A stretch of 39,362 nucleotides of DNA from contig CAJYAJ010000012.1 in the NCBI GenBank assembly GCA_913065005.1, positions 1 through 39,362 on the forward strand, written 5' to 3'. This DNA comes from an uncultured Verrucomicrobiota bacterium. GTDB lineage: Bacteria > Verrucomicrobiota > Kiritimatiellia > Kiritimatiellales > Pontiellaceae. This document shows positions 23,649 to 32,333 of the stretch, one piece after another (position 1 is the first letter of the stretch; each line of letters starts with the position of its first letter). The notes beneath the pieces were generated by a model. The model was not told the DNA's origin, ran no database searches, and saw only the letters and a list, made by a program, of their open reading frames with translations. A program made the translations under genes and the position numbers.

Positions 23649-24719
23649 ATGAAAAAGACAATTCTTCACGAAAAACATCTCGCGCTCGACGCTCGTATGG
23701 GTGAGTTTGGCGGTTGGGATATGCCGATACAATATGCGGGTATTCTCGCAGAACATCAACAGACCCGGACGGCCGCTTCTTTGTTTGATATCTGCCATAT
23801 GGGTGAATTTGAAATTTCAGGGCCCACGGCGGAGGCAGACTTGGATCGGTTGCTCACCTGCTCGATTGCTACGTTGGATGTGGGTCAGGTTCGATATGGA
23901 TATTTGCTCAATAAAGCGGGTGGTGTTTTAGATGATTTAACAGTTTATCGTATAGCAAATGATCGGTTTTGGTTGGTGGTGAATGCGGGTACAGCGACGA
24001 CGGATGCCGCTTGGATTAGGGAGCATCTTCAGCAGACAACGGGGTTTAACGATGTTTCTGACCAATTTGCTAAATTAGATTTGCAAGGTCCTGCCGCGAG
24101 GAGCGTACTTCAAGTGGTGTGTGAAGATTCTTTTGCAGATCTTCGATATTTTCGGTTTCAATCGCTGAAGGATGGTTGGGTGAGTCGGACAGGTTACACG
24201 GGTGAACTAGGCTATGAGGTGTATGTGCCGATTGATGAAGCTGCTGCCTTGTGGGATGCATTTTTGGCGCATCCGAAATGTGCGCCTGCGGGTCTGGGTG
24301 CGCGCGATACGTTGCGGTTGGAGATGGGATATCCATTGTATGGGCATGAATTAGATGCGATGCATTCTCCGGTTGAGACGGGTGATGGGTTGTTTATTGA
24401 TTGGAATAAAGCATTCATGGGTAAAGCGCGGTGCGAAGTGGATCGAGTGGAGAGGTCGCAACGGGTCGTTGGATTGCAACTTGCTTCCAAACGGGCTGCT
24501 AGAGAACAAGATCGTGTGTATTATAAAGATCAGCTTGTCGGGTATGTAACCAGTGGATCTCTGGCACCTAGCTTGGATGTGGCGGTGGCACTGGCACGCG
24601 TGCATGGTTCTTGTTGCGAGGTTGGGCAGATGCTTCAGGTGGAAATTCGTGGACGTTTTCAAGAGGCGCAGGTGGTATCACTTCCGTTTTATCAATCGGG
24701 TAGTGCTCGCGTGAAATGA
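23649..24719 (+). CDS. gcvT: Aminomethyltransferase (glycine cleavage T protein)
   Basis: GcvT moves the aminomethyl carbon from the H-protein lipoate to tetrahydrofolate, releasing ammonia. The 356-residue protein has GGWDMPIQY near 21-29, ICHMGEFEISGP, a YGYLLNKAGGVLDDLTVYR stretch with the folate-binding Asp, RTGYTGELGYEVYVP, and ARDTLRLEMGYPLYGHEL near 217-234. The ATG at 23649 is chosen over the TTG at 23637. It starts the run gcvT - gcvPA - gcvPB. No gcvH lies between gcvT and gcvPA (only 35 bases), unlike the common order. I found no glycine-riboswitch pattern in the 114 bases upstream. Confidence 0.95.
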   Translation: MKKTILHEKHLALDARMGEFGGWDMPIQYAGILAEHQQTRTAASLFDICHMGEFEISGPTAEADLDRLLTCSIATLDVGQVRYGYLLNKAGGVLDDLTVYRIANDRFWLVVNAGTATTDAAWIREHLQQTTGFNDVSDQFAKLDLQGPAARSVLQVVCEDSFADLRYFRFQSLKDGWVSRTGYTGELGYEVYVPIDEAAALWDAFLAHPKCAPAGLGARDTLRLEMGYPLYGHELDAMHSPVETGDGLFIDWNKAFMGKARCEVDRVERSQRVVGLQLASKRAAREQDRVYYKDQLVGYVTSGSLAPSLDVAVALARVHGSCCEVGQMLQVEIRGRFQEAQVVSLPFYQSGSARVK

Positions 24720-24754
24720 AGAGGAATTAACAAGGATAAGAGGAGTAGGTTACT

Positions 24755-26119
24755 ATGAGCAAAACCCCGTTTTGTGCAACGAGTGAGCAAGATCAAGCGA
24801 TTATGTTTGAGGCATTGGGCATTGAGTCTTTTGATGATTTATTTGCGGCGATTCCAGATCATCTTCGGGCGGATTCGCTGAACATTCCTGATGGGATGTC
24901 TGAAATGGAGATGATGCAGCATATCCGTAGAGTGGCATCAAAAAATGCATCGCACTTGGTTAATTTTTGTGGAGCGGGTTTTTATGATCACTATATTCCG
25001 GCGGCGGTTAATGCGTTGGCAAGTCGGGGTGAATTTTATACGGCTTATACACCTTATCAGCCGGAGGCGTCGCAAGGAACTCTTCAAGCGGCGTTTGAAT
25101 ATCAGACTGCGATCTGTCGTTTAACGGGTATGGAAGTGGCAAATGCGTCTCTTTTTGATGGAGGTTCGGCTTTGATTGAAGGGGCGATGATGGCGCTGCG
25201 TCATACGCGGCGGAATCGGGTTTTGGTGGACGAGGGCGTTAATCCCATTTACCGAGAGATGCTACGGACTTATACGCATAATCTTTCGGTGGAATATGCA
25301 GAAGTGCCGTTGGGCAAGAATGGGATTGCTGACCGCGAGGCATTTAAAGCTGCGATGGATGATCAAACGGGTGCGGTCTTGTTTCAAAATCCTAACTTTT
25401 TCGGATGTTTAGATAATCTTAAGGATTTAATTGATGAGGTGCATGAGACAGGAGCTTTGGCTGTGGTATCGGTCTATCCGATTGCGCTTTCACACATTGA
25501 AACACCGGGTGCGATGGGGGCGGATATTGTCACGGGCGAGGGTCAGAGTCTTGGATTGCCGCTTAATTTTGGGGGTCCGTATCTCGGATTTTTTGCGGCA
25601 CGGAAAAAATTGGTTCGGAAGATGCCGGGTCGGATTGTGGGTGAGACTGAGGATGGAAAAAGCCGACGTGGATATGTTTTAACGCTTCAGGCGAGAGAGC
25701 AGCATATCCGTCGTGAGAAAGCGACTTCGAACGTTTGCAGTAATGTGCAGGTGTGTGCATTGCGAGCGATTATCTATCTCTCACTGGTGGGACGTGAGGG
25801 GTTTTTAGAAGTGGGTCGAGATTGTATGGATCGTGCGAGTTATGCGTGGCACCGCTTGATGGAGATTGATGGAGTGGAACCTGCTTTTAACCGCCGTTTC
25901 TTTAATGAGTTTGCGATTCGACTCCCTCGGTCTGCCAAGACGGTGGTGAGTGAGTTGATAGAGCAGGGGGTTGCTGGCGGTTTTCCGGTGGGTCGATATT
26001 ATGAAGAGATGGATGACCTCTTGCTGTTGGCTTTCACAGAGAAGCGAACGAAAGAAGAGATTGATTTGTTTGCAACGAAGTTAGAGAGCACGATCAATCG
26101 AGTGGAGGAAATGGTATGA
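24755..26119 (+). CDS. gcvPA: Glycine dehydrogenase (decarboxylating) subunit 1
   Basis: GcvPA is the N-terminal half of the split P protein; with GcvPB it decarboxylates glycine and loads the H-protein. The 454-residue length is normal. Family segments visible include LVNFCGAGFYDHYIPAAV near 65-82, YTPYQPEASQGTLQ near 96-109, and GEGQSLGLPLNFGGPYLG near 252-269, followed by RRGYVLTLQAREQHIRREKA. A GGAGTAGG stretch precedes the ATG. The last 4 bases overlap the start of gcvPB. The split form is typical of many bacteria outside the enterics. Confidence 0.95.
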   Translation: MSKTPFCATSEQDQAIMFEALGIESFDDLFAAIPDHLRADSLNIPDGMSEMEMMQHIRRVASKNASHLVNFCGAGFYDHYIPAAVNALASRGEFYTAYTPYQPEASQGTLQAAFEYQTAICRLTGMEVANASLFDGGSALIEGAMMALRHTRRNRVLVDEGVNPIYREMLRTYTHNLSVEYAEVPLGKNGIADREAFKAAMDDQTGAVLFQNPNFFGCLDNLKDLIDEVHETGALAVVSVYPIALSHIETPGAMGADIVTGEGQSLGLPLNFGGPYLGFFAARKKLVRKMPGRIVGETEDGKSRRGYVLTLQAREQHIRREKATSNVCSNVQVCALRAIIYLSLVGREGFLEVGRDCMDRASYAWHRLMEIDGVEPAFNRRFFNEFAIRLPRSAKTVVSELIEQGVAGGFPVGRYYEEMDDLLLLAFTEKRTKEEIDLFATKLESTINRVEEMV

Positions 26120-27564
26120 AGTTGATTTATGAAAAATCTTCTCCGGGTCGTCCAGGTGTGCAGATGACATCGATTAAAATCTCGGATTCTGAGGAGATTC
26201 CATCGCGGTATTTGCGGGCTGCACCGCCAGAGCTTCCGGAGGTATCCGAAGCGGAAGTGGTTCGTCACTTTACGGCGCTGTCTCGTTTGAATTATTCGAT
26301 TGATACGCATTTTTATCCGTTGGGATCATGCACGATGAAGTATAATCCGAAAGCGTGCGAAGCAGCGGCGAATCTCCCTGAACTAATGGAAGTGCATCCG
26401 CTTTGGCCTCAGCTTTGGGGTGGAGGAATGCTGACGCAGGGATCGTTGGCGATTTTATATCGAACCGAACGGATGCTCTCTGAAATTACGGGGCTTGATG
26501 AATTCACTTTGCAGCCTATGGCAGGTGCACATGGTGAGTTGACTGGAGTGATGTTGATGGCGGCGTATCATGCCGATCAGGGCAATGATCAGAAAGATCA
26601 TATCATTGTGCCTGATTCAGCGCATGGAACTAATCCGGCGAGTGCGATGTTAGCGGGCTATGATGTGGTAACGATTCCATCTGATGCAAAGGGCATGATG
26701 GATTTTGATCTCTTCATGAAAGCGTTAAATGAGAAGACGGCGGGCGTGATGCTTACGTGTCCGAATACATTGGGTGTTTTTAATACGCGGATCCGAGAAA
26801 TTTGTGATGCGGTCCATGCGGTCGATGGTTTGATGTATTATGATGGTGCAAACTTTAATGCGATAATGGGTCGCTATAAACCGGGCGAGATCGGTTTTGA
26901 TATTTGCCATCTTAATTTACATAAATCATTTGCTACGCCTCATGGTGGGGGTGGTCCGGGAGCTGGTCCGGTGGGAGTGGTTGAAAAGCTAAGGCCGTAT
27001 TTGCCAATCTCGCGAGTGAAACGGCGGGCAGAGGGCACCTATGTGTTGCATTATGATGAACCGAAGAGTATCGGCTATATTGCTCCTTTCTATGGTAACT
27101 TTGGTATTTTAGTCCGTGCTTATGCGTACATGGTTTCGTTGGGTAAGGAGGGGTTATTGGGTACCAGTAATCGAGCGGTTTTGAATGCAAATTATTTAAG
27201 AGAGCGCCTTCGTCCACTGTTCGGCGTGGAAAAAGCTGAGCGGTGTATGCATGAATTTGTATTTTCAGGTGAGTTTTTGAAGAAACATGGTATTCATGTT
27301 TTGGATGTGGCGAAAGGGTTGATCGATCGGGGTTTTCATCCGCCAACTATTTATTTCCCGTTGAATGTGCCTGAGGCGGTCATGATTGAACCGACGGAGA
27401 CGGAAGATCTGGATACATTAGATCGCTTTGTAGAGGTGATGAAAGAGCTGTTTGAACTGGCTGAATCTAATCCAGATGCGCTTCATGAAGCGCCTATTAC
27501 AACTCCGGTTGGGCGCTTGGATGAGGTGAAGGCAGCGAAGGACATGCGATTGAGCTGTGAATGA
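26116..27564 (+). CDS. gcvPB: Glycine dehydrogenase (decarboxylating) subunit 2
   Basis: GcvPB is the PLP-bearing half of the split glycine decarboxylase. The 482-residue protein has the PLP lysine K270 in NLHKSFATPHGGGGPGAGP, the N-terminal FYPLGSCTMKYNP near 66-78, QPMAGAHGEL near 133-142, and SAHGTNPAS near 168-176. The C-terminal region binds the tail of subunit 1. The start overlaps gcvPA by 4 bases. It is the last gene of the run; the next gene, a small cysteine-rich protein, starts 87 bases downstream. Confidence 0.95.
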   Translation: MKLIYEKSSPGRPGVQMTSIKISDSEEIPSRYLRAAPPELPEVSEAEVVRHFTALSRLNYSIDTHFYPLGSCTMKYNPKACEAAANLPELMEVHPLWPQLWGGGMLTQGSLAILYRTERMLSEITGLDEFTLQPMAGAHGELTGVMLMAAYHADQGNDQKDHIIVPDSAHGTNPASAMLAGYDVVTIPSDAKGMMDFDLFMKALNEKTAGVMLTCPNTLGVFNTRIREICDAVHAVDGLMYYDGANFNAIMGRYKPGEIGFDICHLNLHKSFATPHGGGGPGAGPVGVVEKLRPYLPISRVKRRAEGTYVLHYDEPKSIGYIAPFYGNFGILVRAYAYMVSLGKEGLLGTSNRAVLNANYLRERLRPLFGVEKAERCMHEFVFSGEFLKKHGIHVLDVAKGLIDRGFHPPTIYFPLNVPEAVMIEPTETEDLDTLDRFVEVMKELFELAESNPDALHEAPITTPVGRLDEVKAAKDMRLSCE

Positions 27565-27651
27565 GGATTAATTTGAAGTGTAATTTTGAACGGACTGAAA
27601 CGTATAGTTACTAACTTGACGATAAAATTGATACTTAAACAGGAGTTATAA

Positions 27652-27822
27652 ATGAAAAAATTATTGGGAATGGCACTATTGGTATTATTTGTTGCAAGCA
27701 GCGCTTCATTAGCTTGTGGCTGTGGTTGCAAGGCAGAGAAATCAGAAAAAGCGAAAAAAGAAGCCTCAAGTGAAAAAGGTTCTTCATCTTGTGGGGGATG
27801 CTCTGCTAAAAAATCTGCTTAA
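27652..27822 (+). CDS. Small exported cysteine-rich protein, 56 residues
   Basis: I do not recognise this protein. The ATG has an AGGAG site 6 bases upstream and the gene is followed by a strong terminator, so it is very likely real. Residues 1-20 form a signal peptide (MKK, then a Leu/Val/Phe core, then SSASLA). The mature part starts CGCGCK, passes through a Lys/Glu/Ser linker and ends with CGGCSAKKSA, giving five cysteines in two clusters. The position of the first cysteine after SLA is near but not a standard lipobox. A metal-binding or redox role in the periplasm is plausible, but nothing shows the metal. Confidence 0.8.
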   Translation: MKKLLGMALLVLFVASSASLACGCGCKAEKSEKAKKEASSEKGSSSCGGCSAKKSA

Positions 27823-27848
27823 TAACCGGTTGAGCGAATAAAAAGAAA

Positions 27849-27875
27849 GCCCTCTTTTATGTAGAGGGTTTTTTT
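27849..27875 (+). terminator. Intrinsic terminator after the small cysteine-rich gene
   Basis: CCCTCT and AGAGGG pair around a 7-base loop and are followed by seven T residues, 27 bases after the stop codon. An A-rich stretch on the 5' side lets the stem extend. This is a standard rho-independent terminator and separates the small gene and gcv run from folD. Confidence 0.85.
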
Positions 27876-27954
27876 GTATCTTTTCGGAATGAGTTTGCGA
27901 GTCGGGCGTTGAAATCGTATCGTGCGGTCTTACGTTAAAAATGAGGAAACGATC

Positions 27955-28848
27955 GTGGCGGCGAAAATCATTGATGGAAAAGCCATTGCCGAAGCAGTTC
28001 GGAGTGAATTAAAAGAGAGAGTAGCAGCGTTATCAGCAAAGGGAACAACCCCAGGATTGGGTGTTATCCTTGTGGGGGACAACCCAGCTTCTCGGTCGTA
28101 TGTGACGGCAAAAGAACGCGCTTGTGAAAGCATCGGAATCTATTCGGACGACAATCGATTACCAGCGGATACGTCAGAAACCGATCTTTTAAATAAGATT
28201 AATCAGATGAACCAAGATTCTCGTATTCATGGAATTCTTGTCCAGTTACCGCTTCCGAAGCATATTGATGAATCAACGGTTTTGTTGGCCATTGATCCTG
28301 CAAAGGACGTAGATGGATTTCATCCGATGAATGTGGGTAAAATGATGATTGGAGAAGAGACCTTCTTTCCATGTACGCCGCACGGGGTGGTTCAGATGTT
28401 AATGCGAAGTGGCATTGAGACTGCGGGCAAGCATGTGGTTGTGGTAGGGCGAAGTAATATTGTGGGCAAACCAGTTGCGAATATGTTGTTGCAAAAAAAA
28501 GAGGGTGCAAATGCTACCGTTACGTTATGCCATACTGGAACCACTGATCTTGGCTCTTTTTCGCGGCAGGCTGATATCTTAATTGCGGCTTCTGGTTGGC
28601 CGAATACGGTGACAACCGACATGGTTAAGCCGGGTGCGGTTGTGATTGATGTGGGCGTGAATCGCGTGGAGGATGCTTCTAAGAAAAATGGATATCGATT
28701 GGTGGGAGATGTCGATTTTGATGGGGTATCTACGGTAGCTTCGCATATTACACCGGTGCCGGGTGGCGTAGGTCCGATGACGATTACAATGCTTTTGTAT
28801 AACACAGTTTTATCTGCAGAAATAGAATTTGAAAAAGGAGACAGGTAA
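27955..28848 (+). CDS. folD: Bifunctional methylene-THF dehydrogenase/methenyl-THF cyclohydrolase
   Basis: FolD interconverts 5,10-methylene-, methenyl- and 10-formyl-tetrahydrofolate. Its product pool is fed by the glycine cleavage system encoded just upstream. The 297-residue protein, read from GTG 27955 with GAGG upstream, has Y49 and K53 in the SYVTAKERACESIGI segment, the QLPLPKH motif near 100, the DVDGFHPMNVGK stretch, the Rossmann VVVGRSNIVGKP, and the C-terminal PVPGGVGPMTITML. An earlier start at 27922 would add 11 residues. The stop overlaps the start of the next gene (TAATG). Confidence 0.95.
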   Translation: MAAKIIDGKAIAEAVRSELKERVAALSAKGTTPGLGVILVGDNPASRSYVTAKERACESIGIYSDDNRLPADTSETDLLNKINQMNQDSRIHGILVQLPLPKHIDESTVLLAIDPAKDVDGFHPMNVGKMMIGEETFFPCTPHGVVQMLMRSGIETAGKHVVVVGRSNIVGKPVANMLLQKKEGANATVTLCHTGTTDLGSFSRQADILIAASGWPNTVTTDMVKPGAVVIDVGVNRVEDASKKNGYRLVGDVDFDGVSTVASHITPVPGGVGPMTITMLLYNTVLSAEIEFEKGDR

Positions 28849-29618
28849 TGAAAAAAAAGCATCTTCAATGGATATGTATCGTGGGATTTGTATGGCTGAA
28901 CACGCAGGCGGTTCGGGCAGATGGGCGTGTTTTATTAATGGTTCCCCATGAGGAAGAGATGATTAAAGTGGGATTGGATCTAGCTGAACGACATCCTAGT
29001 TTGTTGATTAGTTATCGGTTGGGCGCACAAAACACCGCGGCTTTAAAGGGGTGGACGGGTACTGAGTGGGTGTATGTTTCCGTGGAAAATTTTCAGTCTG
29101 GCAATTTTTTCCGTGAAGGTCCGGATGAAGCTATTATTATTCAATCCTATCAGCCTTTTCCAGAGGGACTGATTCCGAGTGAATCTTGGTGTGATGGAGT
29201 GTATAAAATACATTCCAATGAGCTGCGTCCGGTGATTCATTTGGTGGGGCAGGCGTTGCACTTTAAGTATGATGATTGGAAGTGGTTTGAAAAACGATAC
29301 GATACACCCATCTCGCAGCTGAACCCAACAGAGTCGGGGATTCATTGGTATAATCGTCGCTTGGGAGATGTCTTTAAAGGCAAGCGTGTTAGTGGTCATG
29401 AAGATCATCTTCTTTGGGAAATTGTTCGAGCATCAAAAATAATGGTTGAGGTTCCCATGGGGTCTGAGGAAGAGGTGCAGACGATTCTTATTTCAGATGA
29501 GGAAGGCAAGTTAGATGCTCCTTTAGTCATTGAAGAGGAGTTGCCTGAGGAGGAGGTAAATCCATTAGAATTGGATCTGCCGTTGGCTGAAATTGTCTCT
29601 TCTGAATCAGAGGCGTAA
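28848..29618 (+). CDS. Exported protein of unknown function
   Basis: I do not recognise this family. The first 25 residues are a signal peptide (basic start, hydrophobic core, then QAVRA-D). The mature part begins GRVLLMVPHEEEMIKVGLDLAE, then a mixed alpha/beta stretch with several Trp and Tyr residues in the centre, and a very acidic, low-complexity C-terminus (EEELPEEEVNPLELD) that may be flexible. There is no clear enzyme motif. The start overlaps the folD stop (TAATG), so translation is coupled. The last 12 bases overlap the end of the convergent TPR gene. Confidence 0.75.
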   Translation: MKKKHLQWICIVGFVWLNTQAVRADGRVLLMVPHEEEMIKVGLDLAERHPSLLISYRLGAQNTAALKGWTGTEWVYVSVENFQSGNFFREGPDEAIIIQSYQPFPEGLIPSESWCDGVYKIHSNELRPVIHLVGQALHFKYDDWKWFEKRYDTPISQLNPTESGIHWYNRRLGDVFKGKRVSGHEDHLLWEIVRASKIMVEVPMGSEEEVQTILISDEEGKLDAPLVIEEELPEEEVNPLELDLPLAEIVSSESEA

Positions 29619-30740
29619 GCGTTCGAGTTGTTGGATTACTTCCTGTTTTTCTCGGGTCTGTTCCGGTAATTCAGCTAGCGCTATTTCAAGCTCTTGCTCT
29701 GCTTCGGTGTGTCGTTCTAGTTTTTCTAAAATATTCGAGCGATAGATAAGTGATCGGATGCGTCTTTGACGGTGGTGCATGGCATGTTGAAATTGACTAA
29801 GAGCTTGTTCCCATTCTCGGCAGTCATAGAGGACTTTTCCACAATCAAATCGTAATTGTAGATCATTTGGTGAGCGCTCGACTTGACGTTTAATTTGTTC
29901 AATCCGTAGTTGATCGTGTTCGCTACGCAATGAATCGATCAGATCGGTATCATGTCGGTCTTGAGCGGCAGCGAGTTTAAAGTTGATTTGGTGTTCGCGG
30001 GCGAGATAGAGCCGTTTCTCCAGTCTGAGTTGTGGGGTCTGTTGCTCGCTGAGGTAGTGGGTGAGTTCGGCAATAGCTTGGTCGAATTGACGGGTACGAA
30101 GTTGGCTATCGAGATATTGCATTCGAAGATCTACATTGTGGGGATCTTCTTCGAGCTTTTTTTTGAGGGTGTTTTTTGGATCTTCAGTTTGTTGGCTTTT
30201 TTCTCGGGCTATTTGAAGGGCCGTAGACAGTTCTTGGTTTTCGGGTTGAAGACGTGTGAGAGCTTCGAGTGTTTCGATTTCAATGGAGATGTATTGATTT
30301 TTTTGGGCAAGGTCGAGCAATTGATACATGAGAGTGGTTTCGTGGGGCTGGGCTTGACTCAACGCCTGAAGGGCTTGAAGTGCGAATTTAATTTTACCTG
30401 ATTTTTTAGCGGATTGGATCAGAATTTGAGTGGTGTGCATACAGGTGGGGTTCATGAGCCAAATTTGTTCGCAGCGTTTGTAGCGTTTAGCCACTTGTTT
30501 GGGAGGAATAAGGTGATAGCTAAGAACCAGTATAAATTTTTGAAGGTTTTGTGTGAGGGTTAGATTGGCTTGTTGGAGGGCGAGTTCGGTGGCGGCACGG
30601 TAGTGAGATTTACGGGCGGTTGAATCGCCGGGAGCTTCTTGACGGGCGCTCTGGAATAGCCTGATGGCATCTCTATAATCGCCTTTTAGATGAGCTTCGT
30701 TGCCTTCGTGGAGTAGTTCGTTGAGTTTATTTTTATTCAT
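29607..30740 (-). CDS. TPR-repeat protein
   Basis: The 377-residue protein is all helical with TPR-like repeats. The first is near residues 9-40 (NEAHLKGDYRDAIRLFQSA), and the last ones lie near 295-360 with the typical Trp/Gly/Tyr/Ala pattern (YDCREWEQALSQFQHAM). The middle is degenerate helical repeats. There is no signal peptide or membrane segment, so it is probably cytoplasmic and acts as a binding scaffold; its partner is unknown. It follows cardiolipin synthase by 6 bases in the same direction and converges with the exported-protein gene, overlapping it by 12 bases. Confidence 0.85.
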   Translation of the reverse strand: MNKNKLNELLHEGNEAHLKGDYRDAIRLFQSARQEAPGDSTARKSHYRAATELALQQANLTLTQNLQKFILVLSYHLIPPKQVAKRYKRCEQIWLMNPTCMHTTQILIQSAKKSGKIKFALQALQALSQAQPHETTLMYQLLDLAQKNQYISIEIETLEALTRLQPENQELSTALQIAREKSQQTEDPKNTLKKKLEEDPHNVDLRMQYLDSQLRTRQFDQAIAELTHYLSEQQTPQLRLEKRLYLAREHQINFKLAAAQDRHDTDLIDSLRSEHDQLRIEQIKRQVERSPNDLQLRFDCGKVLYDCREWEQALSQFQHAMHHRQRRIRSLIYRSNILEKLERHTEAEQELEIALAELPEQTREKQEVIQQLERLRL

Positions 30741-30746
30741 GCGTTT

Positions 30747-32246
30747 TTAGAGAAGTGGGGTTAGTAGCGAACAGAAATTTTCTGCAAGACGATTAAAATT
30801 AGAACGTTGTTTCCATATCTCGTAATCAAGTTCGGTACTGGCGGCGATATCTTCCTCGATAATGTGCTTAATTTTTCCAGCGGTTTTTTTGTTTTCGATG
30901 AGGATGGTGCTTTCATAGTTGAGTTCAAGGCTTCGAATATCGAGGTTGGCAGTACCGATGAGCGCAATTTTTCGGTCGATAACCATTGATTTTGCATGAA
31001 TAAAGGGGGGCTTGCGGAGATAGACACGGACTCCAGCCGAGAGCAGGGTTTCGTAGAGGGCTTTGGAAGCGAGTCCCGCATATTTGTGATTATTTTTTTC
31101 GGGTAGGATGAGTTTCACGTCAACACCACGGCGGGCTGCAGAGCGCAACGCGGTTAGGATTTCGGGGGTGGGAACAAAGTAGGGGGTCGTGATGAGTATT
31201 TGTTTGCGAGCAATAACAATGCAGTTGAAGAATATTTCGGAAAGCATGCCGGGGCGACTGGAGGGACCGCTGTCGATGAGCCGGGCAGGTGTTTCTCCGA
31301 TGGGTTCGTTGATAGGAAAGTGCGTTTCGGTGAGTAGGTCTATGATCGGTTCGTTGCTCATGAAGTGCCAGTCGCTGAGAAAGGAGAATTGGAGTTCGTT
31401 TACGATGGGACCTTCGGCGCGAAAGTGGTAGTCGCGAATGGCGGTTCTTCCGTTGCAGGATCGATTGTCATTGCCGATATTAACACCACCAAAGAAGGCG
31501 GTTGTGCCATCGATGATGAGGTTTTTCCGATGATTGCGTAGGTTGATTTGAAATCGACGACGGAGGAGGTTGGCTTGTTTCCAGGCGGCAATTTGTAGAT
31601 TTGGAATTTTTTTGTAGCGGTGAAAAAGTCCTGTCCAGTGGGCTTTGGTGGAACCGAAGGCATCGTAGAGAAGGCGAACTTGTACGCCGGCTTTCGCACG
31701 CTCCTCGAGGGCTTGTATGAATTGCTTGCCGATGGTGTCGTTGTTGATGATGAAACTTTGGAGGTGAATATGTTTTGTGGCATGGCGAATGCTGTGAAGC
31801 ATTTGGGGGTAGGCTTGGTCTCCACTGATGAGCGGTATAAATCGATTGCCGTCGAGCAACGGATGTTCGGGGTTGAGGTTGTCGACGACGGTGTTGATTC
31901 GGGCGATACGAGGGCTTTGATCGGTGATTTGCTGGCTTGGTTGTTCAAGGTTCCAGGCGAGGTGGGGGGCAGATTCGGTATGTAATTTTTTGCGCTGTTG
32001 TTCGATGATTTTTTCGGCTTCTCGGCGAGCGATATTTTTTCTGGATACGCGGTCGATGGAGAGGGTTATGTAGAGTAGGGGACCGAGAATTGGAAATGTC
32101 CATGCAAGAAAGATCCAGAGCAGAGTGGCGCTGGCGGCGCGTCGTCTGTGTAGTGCGTGGAGGGTGATGGTGATAAATATAACCAGATGTGCTGTGGTGG
32201 GGATGAGTACCCAGTAGTTGAATTCGACTGGTTCTGGATGTGGCAT
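30747..32246 (-). CDS. cls: Cardiolipin synthase (phospholipase D family)
   Basis: Cls condenses two phosphatidylglycerols into cardiolipin at the inner membrane. The 499-residue protein has two N-terminal membrane helices (about 10-60), then two HKD active-site motifs: NHRKNLIIDGTTAFFGG near 240-256 and FIHAKSMVIDRKIALIGT near 415-432, each with His, Lys and Asp. The spacing and two-motif layout are normal. It is divergent from an EEP-family gene, with 85 bases between starts; in E. coli the clsB (ybhO) gene is next to the EEP gene ybhP, so the two may work together. The TPR gene follows by 6 bases. Confidence 0.92.
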   Translation of the reverse strand: MPHPEPVEFNYWVLIPTTAHLVIFITITLHALHRRRAASATLLWIFLAWTFPILGPLLYITLSIDRVSRKNIARREAEKIIEQQRKKLHTESAPHLAWNLEQPSQQITDQSPRIARINTVVDNLNPEHPLLDGNRFIPLISGDQAYPQMLHSIRHATKHIHLQSFIINNDTIGKQFIQALEERAKAGVQVRLLYDAFGSTKAHWTGLFHRYKKIPNLQIAAWKQANLLRRRFQINLRNHRKNLIIDGTTAFFGGVNIGNDNRSCNGRTAIRDYHFRAEGPIVNELQFSFLSDWHFMSNEPIIDLLTETHFPINEPIGETPARLIDSGPSSRPGMLSEIFFNCIVIARKQILITTPYFVPTPEILTALRSAARRGVDVKLILPEKNNHKYAGLASKALYETLLSAGVRVYLRKPPFIHAKSMVIDRKIALIGTANLDIRSLELNYESTILIENKKTAGKIKHIIEEDIAASTELDYEIWKQRSNFNRLAENFCSLLTPLL

Positions 32247-32307
32247 GATTAGAGAGTAGTTAATTCGATTATTTTTTCAGTAAAAAAGAGATGAGAGTTG
32301 TCATTTT

Positions 32308-32333
32308 TATATGGAAAGGTAGGGTCCATATAT
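32308..32333 (+). promoter_or_regulatory. Hairpin with the ribosome-binding site in its loop, EEP gene
   Basis: TATATGGA and TCCATATA form an 8-base stem that ends in the A of the ATG at 32332. The 9-base loop AAGGTAGGG carries the ribosome-binding sequence. If the stem forms in mRNA it would hold the start codon and present the ribosome site in the loop. The stem is AU-rich and weak, so it may open easily; a role in control is inference. Confidence 0.4.
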
